The notes under the pieces were generated by a model. The model saw nothing but the letters and a program-made list of their open reading frames with translations. It made no database searches and was not told the DNA's origin. Positions 10,341-23,400 of a DNA stretch of 64,000 nucleotides are shown in pieces. The stretch lies in the NCBI GenBank assembly GCA_958298945.1, contig OY282609.1, positions 42,050,954 to 42,114,953 of the forward strand, in the 5' to 3' direction. Position 1 is the first letter of the stretch; each line of letters begins with the position of its first letter. The stretch comes from Atherix ibis. Taxonomy: Eukaryota; Arthropoda; Insecta; Diptera; Athericidae. A program made the position numbers and the translations under genes.

Positions 10341-12860
10341 AAGAAGAATATTCAGTGGTATTTTTTAAGAAGAATATTCAGTGGTATTTTCCAAGAGGAA
10401 TATTCAGTGGTATTTTTATAGAGGAATATTCAGTGTTATTTTTCAAGAGGCATATTCAGTGGTATTTTTCAAGAGGAATATTCAGTGGTATTTTTCAAGA
10501 AGAATATTCAGTGGTATTTTTCAAGAGGAGTATTCAGTGGTATTTTTCAAGAGGAATATTCAGTGGTATTTTTCAAGAAGAATATTCATTGGTATTTTTA
10601 AAGAGGAATATTCAGTGGTATTTTTCAAAACGAATATTCAGTGGTATTTTTCAAGAGAAATATTCAGTGGTATTTTTCAAAACGATTATTCAGTGGTATT
10701 TATCAAGAAGAATATTCAGTGATATTTTTCAAGAGGTATTTTCAGTGGTATTTTTCAAGAGGAATATTCAGTGGTATTTTTCAAGAGGAAAACTCAGTTG
10801 TATTTTTTAAGAGGAGTATTCAGTGGTATTTGTCAAAAGGAATATTCGGTGGTATTTTTCAAGAGGACTATTCAGTGGTATTTTTCAAGAGGACTATTCA
10901 GTGATATTTGGTATTTTTCAAGAGGAAATATTCAGTAGAATTTTTAAAGAGGAATATTCAGTGGTATTTTTCAAGAGAAAAATTCAGTGGTATTTTTCAA
11001 GAGTAATATTCAGTGTTTTTTTTCAAGAGGAATATTCAGTGGTAATTTTCAAGAGGAATATTCAGTGGTATTTTTCAAGAGGAAAACTCAGTTGTATTTT
11101 TTAAGAGGAGTATTCAGTGGTGTTTTTCAAGAGGAATATTTAGTGGTATTTTTCAAGAGGATTATTCAGTGGTATTTTTCAAGAGGAATATTCAGTGGTA
11201 TTTTTCAAGAGGAAAACTCAGTTGTATTTTTTAAGAGGAGTATTCAGTGGTATTTTTCAAAAATAATATTCGGTGGTATTTTTCAAGAGGAATATTCAGT
11301 GGTATTTTTCAAGAGGGCTATTCAGTGATATTTTTCAAGAGGAATATTCAGTGGTATTTTTCAAGAGGAATATTCAGTAGACTTTTTAAAGAGGAATATT
11401 CAGTGGTATTTTTCAAGAGAAAAATTCAGTGGTATTTTACAAGTGGAATATTCAGTGGTATTTTTCAAGGGGAATATTCAGTGGTATTTTTCAAGAGAAA
11501 TATTCAGTGGTATTTTTCAAGAGGATTATTCAGTGGTATTTTTCAAGAGGAATATTCAGTGGTATTTTTCAAGAGGACTATTCAGTGATATTTTTCAAGA
11601 GGAATATTCAGTGGTATTTTTAAAGAAGAATATTCAGTGGTATTTTTCAAGAGAAAAATTCAGTGGTATTTTTCAATTGGAATATTCAGTGGTATTTTTT
11701 AAGAGGAATATTCAGTGGTATTTTTCAAGAGTAATATTCAGTGTTTTTTTTTCAAGAGGAATATTCAGTGGTAATTTACAAGAGGAATATTCAGTGGTAT
11801 TTTTCAAGAGGAAAACTCAGTTGTATTTTATAAGAGGAGTATTCAGTGGTGTTTTTCAAGAGGAATATTTAGTGGTATTTTTCAAGAGGATTATTCAGTG
11901 GTATTTTTCAAGAGGAATATTCAGTGGTATTTTTCAAGAGGAAAACTCAGTTGTATTTTTTAAGAGGAATATTCAGTAGAATTTTTAAAGAGGAATATTC
12001 AGTGGTATTTTTCAAGAGAAAAATTCAGTGGTATTTTACAAGTGGAATATTCAGTGGTATTTTTCAAGGGGAATATTCAGTGGTATTTATCAAGAGAAAT
12101 ATTCAGTGGTATTTTTCAAGAGGATTATTCAGTGGTATTTTTCAAGAGGAATATTCAGTGGTATTTTTCAAGAGGACTATTCAGTGATATTTTTCAAGAG
12201 GAATATTCAGTGGTATTTTTAAAGAAGAATATTAAGTGGTATTTTCCCAGAGGAATATTCAGTGGTATTTTTATAGAGGAATATTCAGTGTTATTTTTCA
12301 AGAGGCATATTCAATGGTATTTTTCAAGAAGAATATTCAGTGGTATTTTTCAAGAGGAATATTCAGTGGTATTTTTCAAGAGGAGTATTCAGTGGTATTT
12401 TTCAAGAGGAATATTCAGTGGTATTTTTCAAGAAGAATATTCATTGGTATTTTTAAAGAGGAATATTCAGTGGTATTTTTCAAAACGAATATTCAGTGGT
12501 ATTTTTCAAGAGAAATATTTAGTGGTATTTTTCAAAACGATTATTCAGTGGTATTTATCAAGAAGAATAATCAGTGATATTTTTCAAGAGGTATTTTCAG
12601 TGGTATTTTTCAAGAGGAATATTCAGTGGTATTTTTCAAGAGGAAAACTCAGTTGTATTTTTTAAGAGGAGTATTCAGTGGTATTTGTCAAAAGGAATAT
12701 TCGGTGGTATTTTTCAAGAGGAATATTCAGTGGTATTTTTCAAGAGGACTATTCAGTGATATTTGGTATTTTTCAAGAGGAAATATTCAGTAGAATTTTT
12801 AAAGAGGAATATTCAGTGGTATTTTTTAAGAGAAAAATTCAGTGGTATTTTTCAAGAGTA
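10341..12860 (+). repeat. HOR block C: family-1-like, 1,855-bp offset
   Basis: Landmarks at 10381 and 12236 and at 10823 and 12678 are 1,855 bp apart, that is 71 units plus 9 bp. The block has the family-1 marks: 34-bp units at 10895 and 12750, T runs at 11016 and 11744, and GGAAAACTCAGTTG units. A shorter internal repeat of 599 bp (23 units plus 1) links 11429 and 12028. The unit at about 12224-12250 is a splice of AAGAATATTAAGTGG and TTTTCCCAGAGG, a private junction. There is no gene here. Confidence 0.85.
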
Positions 12861-15800
12861 ATATTCAGTGGTATTTTTAAAGAGGAATATTCAGTGGCAT
12901 TTTTCAAGAGGAATATTCAGTGGTATTTTTCAAGAGAAATATTCAGTTGTATTTTTCAAGAGGATTATTCGGCGGTATTTTTCAAGAAGAATATTCAGTG
13001 GTATTTTTCAAGAAGAATATTCAGTGGTATTTTCCAAGAGGAATATTTAGTGGTATTTTTATAGAGGAATATTCAGTGTTATTTTTCAAGAGGAATATTC
13101 AGTGGTATTTTTCAAGAGGAATATTCAGTGGTATTTTTCGAGAGGAATATTCAGTGGTATTTTTCAAGAAGAGTATTCAGTGGTATTTTTCAAGAGGAAT
13201 ATTCAGTGGTATTTTTCAAGAAGAATATTCATTGGTATTTTTAAAGAGGAATATTCAGTGGAATTTTTCAAAACGAATATTCAGTGGTATTTTTCAAGAG
13301 GAATATTCAGTGGTATTTTTCAAAATGGATATTCAGTAGTATTTTTCAAGAGTAATATTCAGTGGTATTTTTCAAGAGGAATATTCAGTGGTATTTTCCA
13401 AGAGGAATATTGAGTGGTATTTTTAAAGAAGATTATTCAGTGGTATTTTTCAAGAGGTATGTTCAGCGGTATTTTAAAAGAGGAATATTTAGTGGTGTTT
13501 TTCAAGAGGAATAATCAGTGGTATTTTTCAAAAGAAATATTCCGTGGTATTTTTCAAGACGATTATTCAGTGGTATTTTTCTAGAAGAATATTCAGTGGT
13601 ATTTTTCAAGAAGAAAATTCAGTGGTATTTTCCAAGAGGAATATTCAGTGGTATTTTTAAAGAGTAATATTCAGTGGTATTTTTCAAGAGGAAAACTCAG
13701 TTGTATTTTTTAAGAGGAGCATTCAGTGGTGTTTTTCAAGAGGAATATTCAGTGGTATTTTTCAAGAGGAACATTCAGTGGTATTTTTCAAGAGGAATAT
13801 TCAGTGATATTTTTTAAGAGAAATATTCGGTGGTATTTTTCAAGGGGAATATTCAATGGTATTTTTTAAGAGGAATATTCAGTGGTATTTTTCAAGAAGA
13901 ATATTCATTGGTATTTTTAAAGAGGAATATTCAGTGGTATTTTTCAAAACGAATATTCAGTGGTATTTTTCAAGAGAAAAATTGAGTGGTATTTTTCAAG
14001 AGGAATATTCAGTGGTATTTTTCAAGAGGAATATTCAGTGGTATCATTCAACAGGAATATTAAGTGGTATTTTTCAAGAGGTATATTCAGTGGTATTTTT
14101 AAAGAGGAATATTCAGTGGCATTTTTCAAGAGGAATATTCAGTGGTATTTTTCAAGAGAAATATTCAGTTGTATTTTTCAAGAGGATTATTCGGCGGTAT
14201 TTTTCAAGAAGAATATTCAGTGGTATTTTTCAAGAAGAATATTCAGTGGTATTTTCCAAGAGGAATATTCAGTGGTATTTTTATAGAGGAATATTCAGTG
14301 TTATTTTTCAAGAGGAATATTCAGTGGTATTTTTCAAGAGGAATATTCAGTGGTATTTTTCAAGAGGAATATTCAGTGGTATTTTTCAAGAGGAGTATTC
14401 AGTGGTATTTTTCAAGAGGAATATTCAGTGGTATTTTTCAAGGAGAATATTCATTGGTATTTTTAAAGAGGAATATTCAGTGGAATTTTTCAAAACGAAT
14501 ATTCAGTGGTATTTTTCAAGAGGAATATTCAGTGGTATTTTTCAAAATGGATATTCAGTAGTATTTTTCAAGAGTAATATTCAGTGGTATTTTTCAAGAG
14601 GAATATTCAGTGGTATTTGCCAAGAGGAATATTGAGTGGTATTTTTAAAGAAGATTATTCAGTGGTATTTTTCAAGAGGTATATTCAGCGGTATTTTAAA
14701 AGAGGAATATTTAGTGGTGTTTTTCAAGAGGAATAATCTGTGGTATTTTTCAAGAGAAATATTCCGTGGTATTTTTCAAGACGATTATTCAGTGGTATTT
14801 TTCTAGAAGAATATTCAGTGGTATTTTTCAAGAAGAAAATTCAGTGGTATTTTCCAAGAGGAATATTCAGTGGTATTTTTAAAGAGTAATATTCAGTGGT
14901 ATTTTTCAAAAGGAATATTCAGTGGTATTTTTCAAGATTAATATTCTGTGGTATTTTTCAAGAAGAAAACTCAGTTGTATTTTTTAAGAGGAGCATTCAG
15001 TGGTATTTTCCAAGAGGAATATTCAGTGGTATTTTTCAAGAGGAATATTCAGTGGTATTTTTCAAGAGGAATATTCAGTGATATTTTTCAAGAGAAATAT
15101 TCGGTGGTATTTTTCAAGGGGAATATTCAATGGTATTTTTAAGAGAAATATTCAGTGGTATTTTTCAAGAAGAATATTCATTGGTATTTTTAAAGAGGAA
15201 TATTCAGTGGTATTTTTCAAAACGTATATTTAGTGGTATTTTTCAAGAGAATAATTGAGTGGTATTTTTCAAGAGGAATATTCAGTGGTATTTTTCAAGA
15301 GGAATATTCAGTGGTATCTTTCAAGAGGAATATTAAGTGGTATTTTTCAAGAGGTATATTCAGTGGTATTTTTAAAGAGGAATATTCAGTGGCATTTTTC
15401 AAGAGGAATATTCAGTGGTATTTTTCAAGAGAAATATTCAGTTGTATTTTTCAAGAGGATTATTCGGCGGTATTTTTCAAGAAGAATATTCAGTGGTATT
15501 TTTCAAGAAGAATATTCAGTGGTATTTTCCAAGAGGAATATTCAGTGGTATTTTTATAGAGGAATATTCAGTGTTATTTTTCAAGAGGAATATTCAGTGG
15601 TATTTTTCAAGAGGAATATTCAGTGGTATTTTTCAAGAGGAATATTCAGTAGTATTTTTCAAGAGGAGTATTCAGTGGTATTTTTCAAGAGGAATATTCA
15701 GTGGTATTTTTCAAGGAGAATATTCATTGGTATTTTTAAAGAGGAATATTCAGTGGAATTTTTCAAAACGAATATTCAGTGGTATTTTTCAAGAGGAATA

Positions 15801-18215
15801 TTCAGTGGTATTTTTCAAAATGGATATTCAGTAATATTTTTCAAGAGTAATATTCAGTGGTATTTTTCAAGAGGAATATTCAGTGGTATTTGCCAAGAGG
15901 AATATTGAGTGGTATTTTTAAAGAAGATTATTCAGTGGTATTTTTCAAGAGGTATATTCAGCGGTATTTTAAAAGAGGAATATTTAGTGGTGTTTTTCAA
16001 GAGGAATAATCAGTGGTATTTTTCAAGAGAAATATTCCGTGGTATTTTTCAAGACGATTATTCAGTGGTATTTTTCTGGAAGAATATTCAGTGGTATTTT
16101 TCAAGAAGAAAATTCAGTGGTATTTTCCAAGAGGAATATTCAGTGGTATTTTTAAAGAGTAATATTCAGTGGTATTTTTCAAAAGGAATATTCAGTGGTA
16201 TTTTTCAAGATTAATATTCAGTGGTATTTTTCAAGAAGAAAACTCAGTTGTATTTTTTAAAAGGAGCATTCAGTGGTATTTTCCAAGAGGAATATTCAGC
16301 GGTATTTTTCAAGAGGAATATTCAGTGGTATTTTTCAAGAGGAATATTCAGTGATATTTTTCAAGAGAAATATTCGGTGGTATTTTTCAAGGGGAATATT
16401 CAATGGTATTTTTTAAGAGAAATATTCAGTGGTATTTTTCAAGAAGAATATTCATTGGTATTTTTAAAGAGGAATATTCAGTGGTATTTTTCAAAACGTA
16501 TATTTAGTGGTATTTTTCAAGAGAATAATTGAGTGGTATTTTTCAAGAGAAATATTCAGTGGTATTTTTCAAGAGGAATATTCAGTGGTATCTTTCAAGA
16601 GGAATATTAAGTGGTATTTTTCAAGAGGTATATTCAGTGGTATTTTTAAAGAGGAATATTCAGTGGCATTTTTCAAGAGGAATATTCAGTGGTATTTTTC
16701 AAGAGAAATATTCAGTTGTATTTTTCAAGAGGATTATTCGGCGGTATTTTTCAAGAAGAATATTCAGTGATATTTTTCAAGAAGAATATTCAGTGGTATT
16801 TTCCAAGAGGAATATTCAGTGGTATTTTTATAGAGGAATATTCAGTGTTATTTTTCAAGAGGCATATTCAGTGGTATTTTTCAAGAGGAATATTCAGTGG
16901 TATTTTTCAAGAGGAATATTCAGTGGTATTTTTCAAGAGGAGTATTCAGTGGTATTTTTCAAGAGGAATATTCAGTGGTATTTTTCAAGGAGAATATTCA
17001 TTGGTATTTTTAAAGAGGAATATTCAGTGGAATTTTTCAAAACGAATATTCAGTGGTATTTTTCAAGAGGAATATTCAGTGGTATTTTTCAAAATGGATA
17101 TTCAGTAGTATTTTTCAAGAGTAATATTCAGTGGTATTTTTCAAGAGGAATATTCAGTGGTATTTGCCAAGAGGAATATTGAGTGGTATTTTTAAAGAAG
17201 ATTATTCAGTGGTATTTTTCAAGAGGTATATTCAGCGGTATTTTAAAAGAGGAATATTTAGTGGTGTTTTTCAAGAGGAATAATCAGTGGTATTTTTCAA
17301 GAGAAATATTCCGTGGTATTTTTCAAGACGATTATTCAGTGGTATTTTTCTGGAAGAATATTCAGTGGTATTTTTCAAGAAGAAAATTCAGTGGTATTTT
17401 CCAAGAGGAATATTCAGTGGTATTTTTAAAGAGTAATATTCAGTGGTATTTTTCAAAAGGAATATTCAGTGGTATTTTTCAAGATTAATATTCAGTGGTA
17501 TTTTTCAAGAAGAAAACTCAGTTGTATTTTTTAAAAGGAGCATTCAGTGGTATTTTCCAAGAGGAATATTCAGTGGTATTTTTCAAGAGGAATATTCAGT
17601 GGTATTTTTCAAGAGGAATATTCAGTGATATTTTTCAAGAGAAATATTCGGTGGTATTTTTCAAGGGGAATATTCAATGGTATTTTTTAAGAGAAATATT
17701 CAGTGGTATTTTTCAAGAAGAATATTCATTGGTATTTTTAAAGAGGAATATTCAGTGGTATTTTTCAAAACGTATATTTAGTGGTATTTTTCAAGAGAAT
17801 AATTGAGTGGTATTTTTCAAGAGGAATATTCAGTGGTATTTTTCAAGAGGAATATTCAGTGGTATCTTTCAAGAGGAATATTAAGTGGTATTTTTCAAGA
17901 GGTATATTCAGTGGTATTTTTAAAGAGGAATATTCAGTGGCATTTTTCAAGAGGAATATTCAGTGGTATTTTTCAAGAGAAATATTCAGTTGTATTTTTC
18001 AAGAGGATTATTCGGCGGTATTTTTCAAGAAGAATATTCAGTGATATTTTTCAAGAAGAATATTCAGTGGTATTTTCCAAGAGGAATATTCAGTGGTATT
18101 TTTATAGAGGAATATTCAGTGTTATTTTTCAAGAGGCATATTCAGTGGTATTTTTCAAGAGGAATATTCAGTGGTATTTTTCAAGAGGAATATTCAGTGG
18201 TATTTTTCAAGAGGA
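12861..18215 (+). repeat. HOR block D: regular family-2 array, 49-unit (1,274-bp) HOR
   Basis: The same landmark unit appears at 12920, 14142, 15415, 16689 and 17963. The spacings are 1,222, 1,273, 1,274 and 1,274 bp. The 1,222-bp copy lacks exactly two units (52 bp) near 13680. The 1,273-bp copy has one T deleted near 15137. The last two full copies are nearly identical, sharing for example TTTTTCTGGAAG near 16074 and 17348. The array ends near 18215, where a family-1-like order resumes. This is one of the cleanest HOR arrays in the window. There is no gene here. Confidence 0.93.
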
Positions 18216-21200
18216 GTATTCATTGGTATTTTTAAAGAGGAATATTCAGTGGTATTTTTCAAAACGAATATTCAGTGGTATTTTTCAAGAGAAATATTCA
18301 GTGGTATTTTTCAAAACGATTATTCAGTGGTATTTATCAAGAAGAATATTCAGTGATATTTTTCAAGAGGTATTTTCAGTGGTATTTTTCAAGAGGAATA
18401 TTCAGTGGTATTTTTCAAGAGGAAAACTCAGTTGTATTTTTTAAGAAGAGTATTCAGTGGTATTTGTCAAAAGGAATATTCGGTGGTATTTTTCAAGAGG
18501 AATATTCAGTGGTATTTTTCAAGAGGACTATTCAGTGATATTTGGTATTTTTCAAGAGGAAATATTCAGTAGAATTTTTAAAGAGGAATATTCAGTGGTA
18601 TTTTTCAAGAGAAAAATTCAGTGGTATTTTTCAAGAGTAATATTCAGTGTTTTTTTTCAAGAGGAATATTCAGTGGTAATTTTCAAGAGGAATATTCAGT
18701 GGTATTTTTCAAGCGGAAAACTCAGTTGTATTTTTTAAGAGGAGTATTCAGTGGTGTTTTTCAAGAGGAATATTTAGTGGTATTTTTCAAGAGGATTATT
18801 CAGTGGTATTTTTCAAGAGAAATATTCAGTGGTATTTTTCAAGAGGAAAACTCAGTTGTATTTTTTAAGAGGAGTATTCAGTGGTATTTTTAAAAAATAA
18901 TATTCGGTGGTATTTTTCAAGAGGAATATTCAGTGGTATTTTTCAAGAGGGCTATTCAGTGATATTTTTCAAGAGGAATATTCAGTGGTATTTTTCAAGA
19001 GGAATATTCAGTAGAATTTTTAAAGAGGAATATTCAGTGGTATTTTTCAAGAGAAAAATTCAGTGGTATTTTACAAGTGGAATATTCAGTGGTATTTTTC
19101 AAGGGGAATATTCAGTGGTATTTTTCAAGAGAAATATTCAGTGGTATTTTTCAAGAGGATTATTCAGTGGTATTTTTCAAGAGGAATATTCAGTGGTATT
19201 TTTCAAGAGGGCTATTCAGTGATATTTTTCAAGAGGAATATTCAGTGGTATTTTTAAAGAAGAATATTCAGTGGTATTTTTCAAGAGAAAAATTCAGTGG
19301 TATTTTTCAATTGGAATATTCAGTGGTATTTTTCAAGAGGAATATTCAGTGGTATTTTTCAGGAAGAAAACTCAGTTGTATTTTTTAAGAGAAATATTCA
19401 GTAGAATTTTTAAAGAGGAATATTCAGTGGTATTTTTCAAGAAAAAATTCAGTGGTATTTTACAAGTGGAATATTCAGTGGTATTTTTCAAGGGTAATAT
19501 TCAGTGGTATTTTTCAAGAGAAATATTCAGTGGTATTTTTCAAGAGGATTATTCAGTGGTATTTTTCAAGAGGAATATTCAGTGGTATTTTTCAAGAGGA
19601 TTATTCAGTGATATTTTTCAAGAGGAATATTCAGTGGTATTTTTAAAGAAGAATATTCAGTGGTATTTTCCAAGAGGAATATTCAGTGGTATTTTTATAG
19701 AGGAATATTCAGTGTTATTTTTCAAGAGGCATATTCAGTGGTATTTTTCAAGAGGAATATTCAGTGGTATTTTTCAAGAGGAATATTCAGTGGTATTTTT
19801 CAAGAGGAGTATACAGTGGTATTTTTCAAGAGGAATATTCAGTGGTATTTTTCAAGAAGAATATTCATTGGTATTTTTAAAGAGGAATATTCAGTGGTAT
19901 TTTTCAAAACGCATATTCAGTGGTATTTTTAAAGAGAAATATTTAGTGGTATTTTTCAAAACGATTATTCAGTGGTATTTATCAAGAAGAATAATCAGTG
20001 ATATTTTTCAAGAGGTATTTTCAGTGGTATTTTTCAAGAGGAATATTCAGTGGTATTTTTCAAGAGGAAAACTCAGTTGTATTTTTTAAGAGGAGTATTC
20101 AGTGGTATTTGTCAAAAGGAATATTCGGTGGTATTTTTCAAGAGGAATATTCAGTGGTATTTTTCAAGAGAAAAATTCAGTGGTATTTTTCAAGAGTAAT
20201 ATTCAGTGTTTATTTTCAAGAGGAATATTCAGTGGTAATTTTCAAGAGGAATATTCAGTGGTATTTTTCAAGAGGAAAACTCAGTTGTATTTTTTAAGAG
20301 GAGTATTCAGTGGTGTTTTTCAAGAGGAATATTTAGTGGTATTTTTCAAGAGGATTATTCAGTGGTATTTTTCAAGAGGAATATTCAGTGGTATTTTTCA
20401 AGAGGAAAACTCAGTTGTATTTTTTAAGAGGAGTATTCAGTGGTATTTTTCAAAAATAATATTCGGTGGTATTTTTCAAGAGGGCTATTCAGTGATATTT
20501 TTCAAGAGGAATATTCAGTGGTATTTTTCAAGAAGAATATTCAGTAGAATTTTTAAAGAGGAATATTCAGTGGTATTTTTCAAGAGAAAAATTCAGTGGT
20601 ATTTTACAAGTGGAATATTCAGTGGTATTTTTCAAGGGGAATATTCAGTGGTATTTTTCAAGAGAAATATTCAGTGGTATTTTTCAAGAGGATTATTCAG
20701 TGGTATTTTTCAAGAGGAATATTCAGTGGTATTTTTCAAGAGGACTATTCAGTGATATTTTTCAAGAGGAATATTCAGTGGTATTTTTAAAGAAGAATTT
20801 TCAGTGGTATTTTTCAAGAGAAAAATTCAGTGGTATTTTTCAATTGCAATATTCAGTGGTATTTTTCAAGAGGAATATTCAGTGGTATTTTTCAAGAGTA
20901 ATATTCAGTGTTTTTTTTTTCAAGAGGAATATTCAGTGGTAATTTTCAAGAGGAATATTCAGTGGTATTTTTCAAGAGGAAAACTCAGTTGTATTTTTTA
21001 AGAGGAGTATTCAGTGGTGTTTTTCAAGAGGAATATTTAGTGGTATATTTCAAGAGGATTATTCAGTGGTATTTTTCAAGAGGAATATTCAGTGGTATTT
21101 TTCAAGAGGAAAACTCAGTTGTATTTTTTAAGAGGAATATTCAGTAGAATTTTTAAAGAGGAATATTCAGTGGTATTTTTCAAGAGAAAAATTCAGTGGT

Positions 21201-23400
21201 ATTTTACAAGTGGAATATTCAGTGGTATTTTTCAAGGGGAATATTCAGTGGTATTTTTCAAGAGAAATATTCAGTGGTATTTTTCAAGAGGATTATGCAG
21301 TGGTATTTTTCAAGAGGAATATTCAGTGGTATTTTTCAAGAGGACTATTCAGTGATATTTTTCAAGAGGAATATTCAGTGGTATTTTTAAAGAAGAATAT
21401 TCAGTGGTATTTTTCAAGAAGAATATTCAGTGGTATTTTTCAAGAGGAAAACTCAGTGGTATTAATACAAGTGGAATATTCAGTGGTATTTTTCAAGGGG
21501 AATATTCAGTGGTATTTTTCAAGAGAAATATTCAGTGGTATTTTTCAAGAGGAATATTCAGTGGTATTTTTCAAGAGGACTATTCAGTGATATTTTTCAA
21601 GAGGAATATTCAGTGGTATTTTTAAAGAAGAATATTCAGTGGTATTTTCCAAGAGGAATATTCAGTGGTATTTTTATAGAGGAATATTCAGTGTTATTTT
21701 TCAAGAGGCATATTCAGTGGTATTTTTCAAGAGGAATATTCAGTGGTATTTTTCAAGAGGAATATTCAGTGGTATTTTTCAAGAGGAGTATTCAGTGGTA
21801 TTTTTCAAGAGGAATATTCAGTGGTATTTTTCAAGAAGAATATTCATTGGTATTTTTAAAGAGGAATATTCAGTGGTATTTTTCAAAACGAATATTCAGT
21901 GGTATTTTTCAAGAGAAATATTCAGTGGTATTTTTCAAAACGATTATTCAGTGGTATTTATCAAGAAGAATATTCAGTGATATTTTTCAAGAGGTATTTT
22001 CAGTGGTATTTTTCAAGAGGAATATTCAGTGGTATTTTTCAAGAGGAAAACTCAGTTGTATTTTTTAAGAGGAGTATTCAGTGGTATTTGTCAAAAGGAA
22101 TATTCGGTGGTATTTTTCAAGAGGAATATTCAGTGGTATTTTTCAAGAGGACTATTCAGTGATATTTGGTATTTTTCAAGAGGAAATATTCAGGAGAATT
22201 TTTAAAGAGGAATATTCAGTGGTATTTTTCAAGAGAAAAATTCAGTGGTATTTTTCAAGAGTAATATTCAGTGTTTTTTTTCAAGAGGAATATTCAGTGG
22301 TAATTTTCAAGAGGAATATTCAGTGGTATTTTTCAAGAGGAAAACTCAGTTGTATTTTTTAAGAGGAGTATTCAGTGGTGTTTTTCAAGAGGAATATTTA
22401 GTGGTATTTTTCAAGAGGATTATTCAGTGGTATTTTTCAAGAGGAATATTCAGTGGTATTTTTCAAGAGGAAAACTCAGTTGTATTTTTTAAGAGGAGTA
22501 TTCAGTGGTATTTTTCAAAAATAATATTCGGTGGTATTTTTCAAGAGGAATATTCAGTGGTATTTTTCAAGAGGGCTATTCAGTGATATTTTTCAAGAGG
22601 AATATTCAGTGGTATTTTTCAAGAGGAATATTCACTAGAATTTTTAAAGAGGAATATTCAGTGGTATTTTTCAAGAGAAAAATTCAGTGGTATTTTACAA
22701 GTGGAATATTCAGTGGTATTTTTCAACGGGAATATTCAGTGGTATTTTTCAAGAGAAATATTCAGTGGTATTTTTCAAGAGGATTATTCAGTGGTATTTT
22801 TCAAGAGGAATATTCAGTGGTATTTTTCAAGAGGACTATTCAGTGATATATTTCAAGAGTAATATTCAGTGGTATTTTTCAAGAGTAATATTCAGTGTTT
22901 TTTTTTCAAGAGGAATATTCAGTGGTAATTTTCAAGAGGAATATTCAGTGGTATTTTTCAAGAGGAAAACTCAGTTGTATTTTTTAAGAGGAGTATTCAG
23001 TGGTGTTTTTCAAGAGGAATATTTAGTGGTATATTTCAAGAGGATTATTCAGTGGTATTTTTCAAGAGGAATATTCAGTGGTATTTTTCAAGAGGAAAAC
23101 TCAGTTGTATTTTTTAAGAGGAATATTCAGTAGAATTTTTAAGAGGAATATTCAGTGGTATTTTTCAAGAGAAAAATTCAGTGGTATTTTACAAGTGGAA
23201 AATTCAGTGGTATTTTTCAAGGGGAATATTCAGTGGTATTTTTCAAGAGAAATATTCAGTGGTATTTTTCAAGAGGATTATTCAGTGGTATTTTTCAAGA
23301 GGAATATTCAGTGGTATTTTTCAAGAGGACTATACAGTGATATTTTTCAAGAGGAATATTCAGTGGTATTTTTAAAGAAGAATATTCAGTGGTATTTTTC
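18216..23400 (+). repeat. HOR block E: family-1-like, 1,645- and 1,979-bp offsets
   Basis: Landmarks at 18457, 20102 and 22081 are 1,645 and 1,979 bp apart; 19660 and 21639 also give 1,979 bp. The 34-bp unit is present at 18529 and 22153 but missing from the middle copy, which is shortened after about 20170. Internal repeats of 389 bp (19063 and 19452) and 600 bp (20596 and 21196) carry the CAAGTGGAATATTC unit. The 600-bp value is 23 units plus 2, matching the T10 run. A disrupted unit, GTATTAATACAAGTGG, sits near 21461. There is no gene here. Confidence 0.83.

Noticed and set aside
21440..21480. The disrupted unit GTATTAATACAAGTGG as a possible insertion or target-site scar
   Set aside because: It is explained by joining of two existing unit types; there is no foreign sequence or flanking duplication typical of a mobile element.
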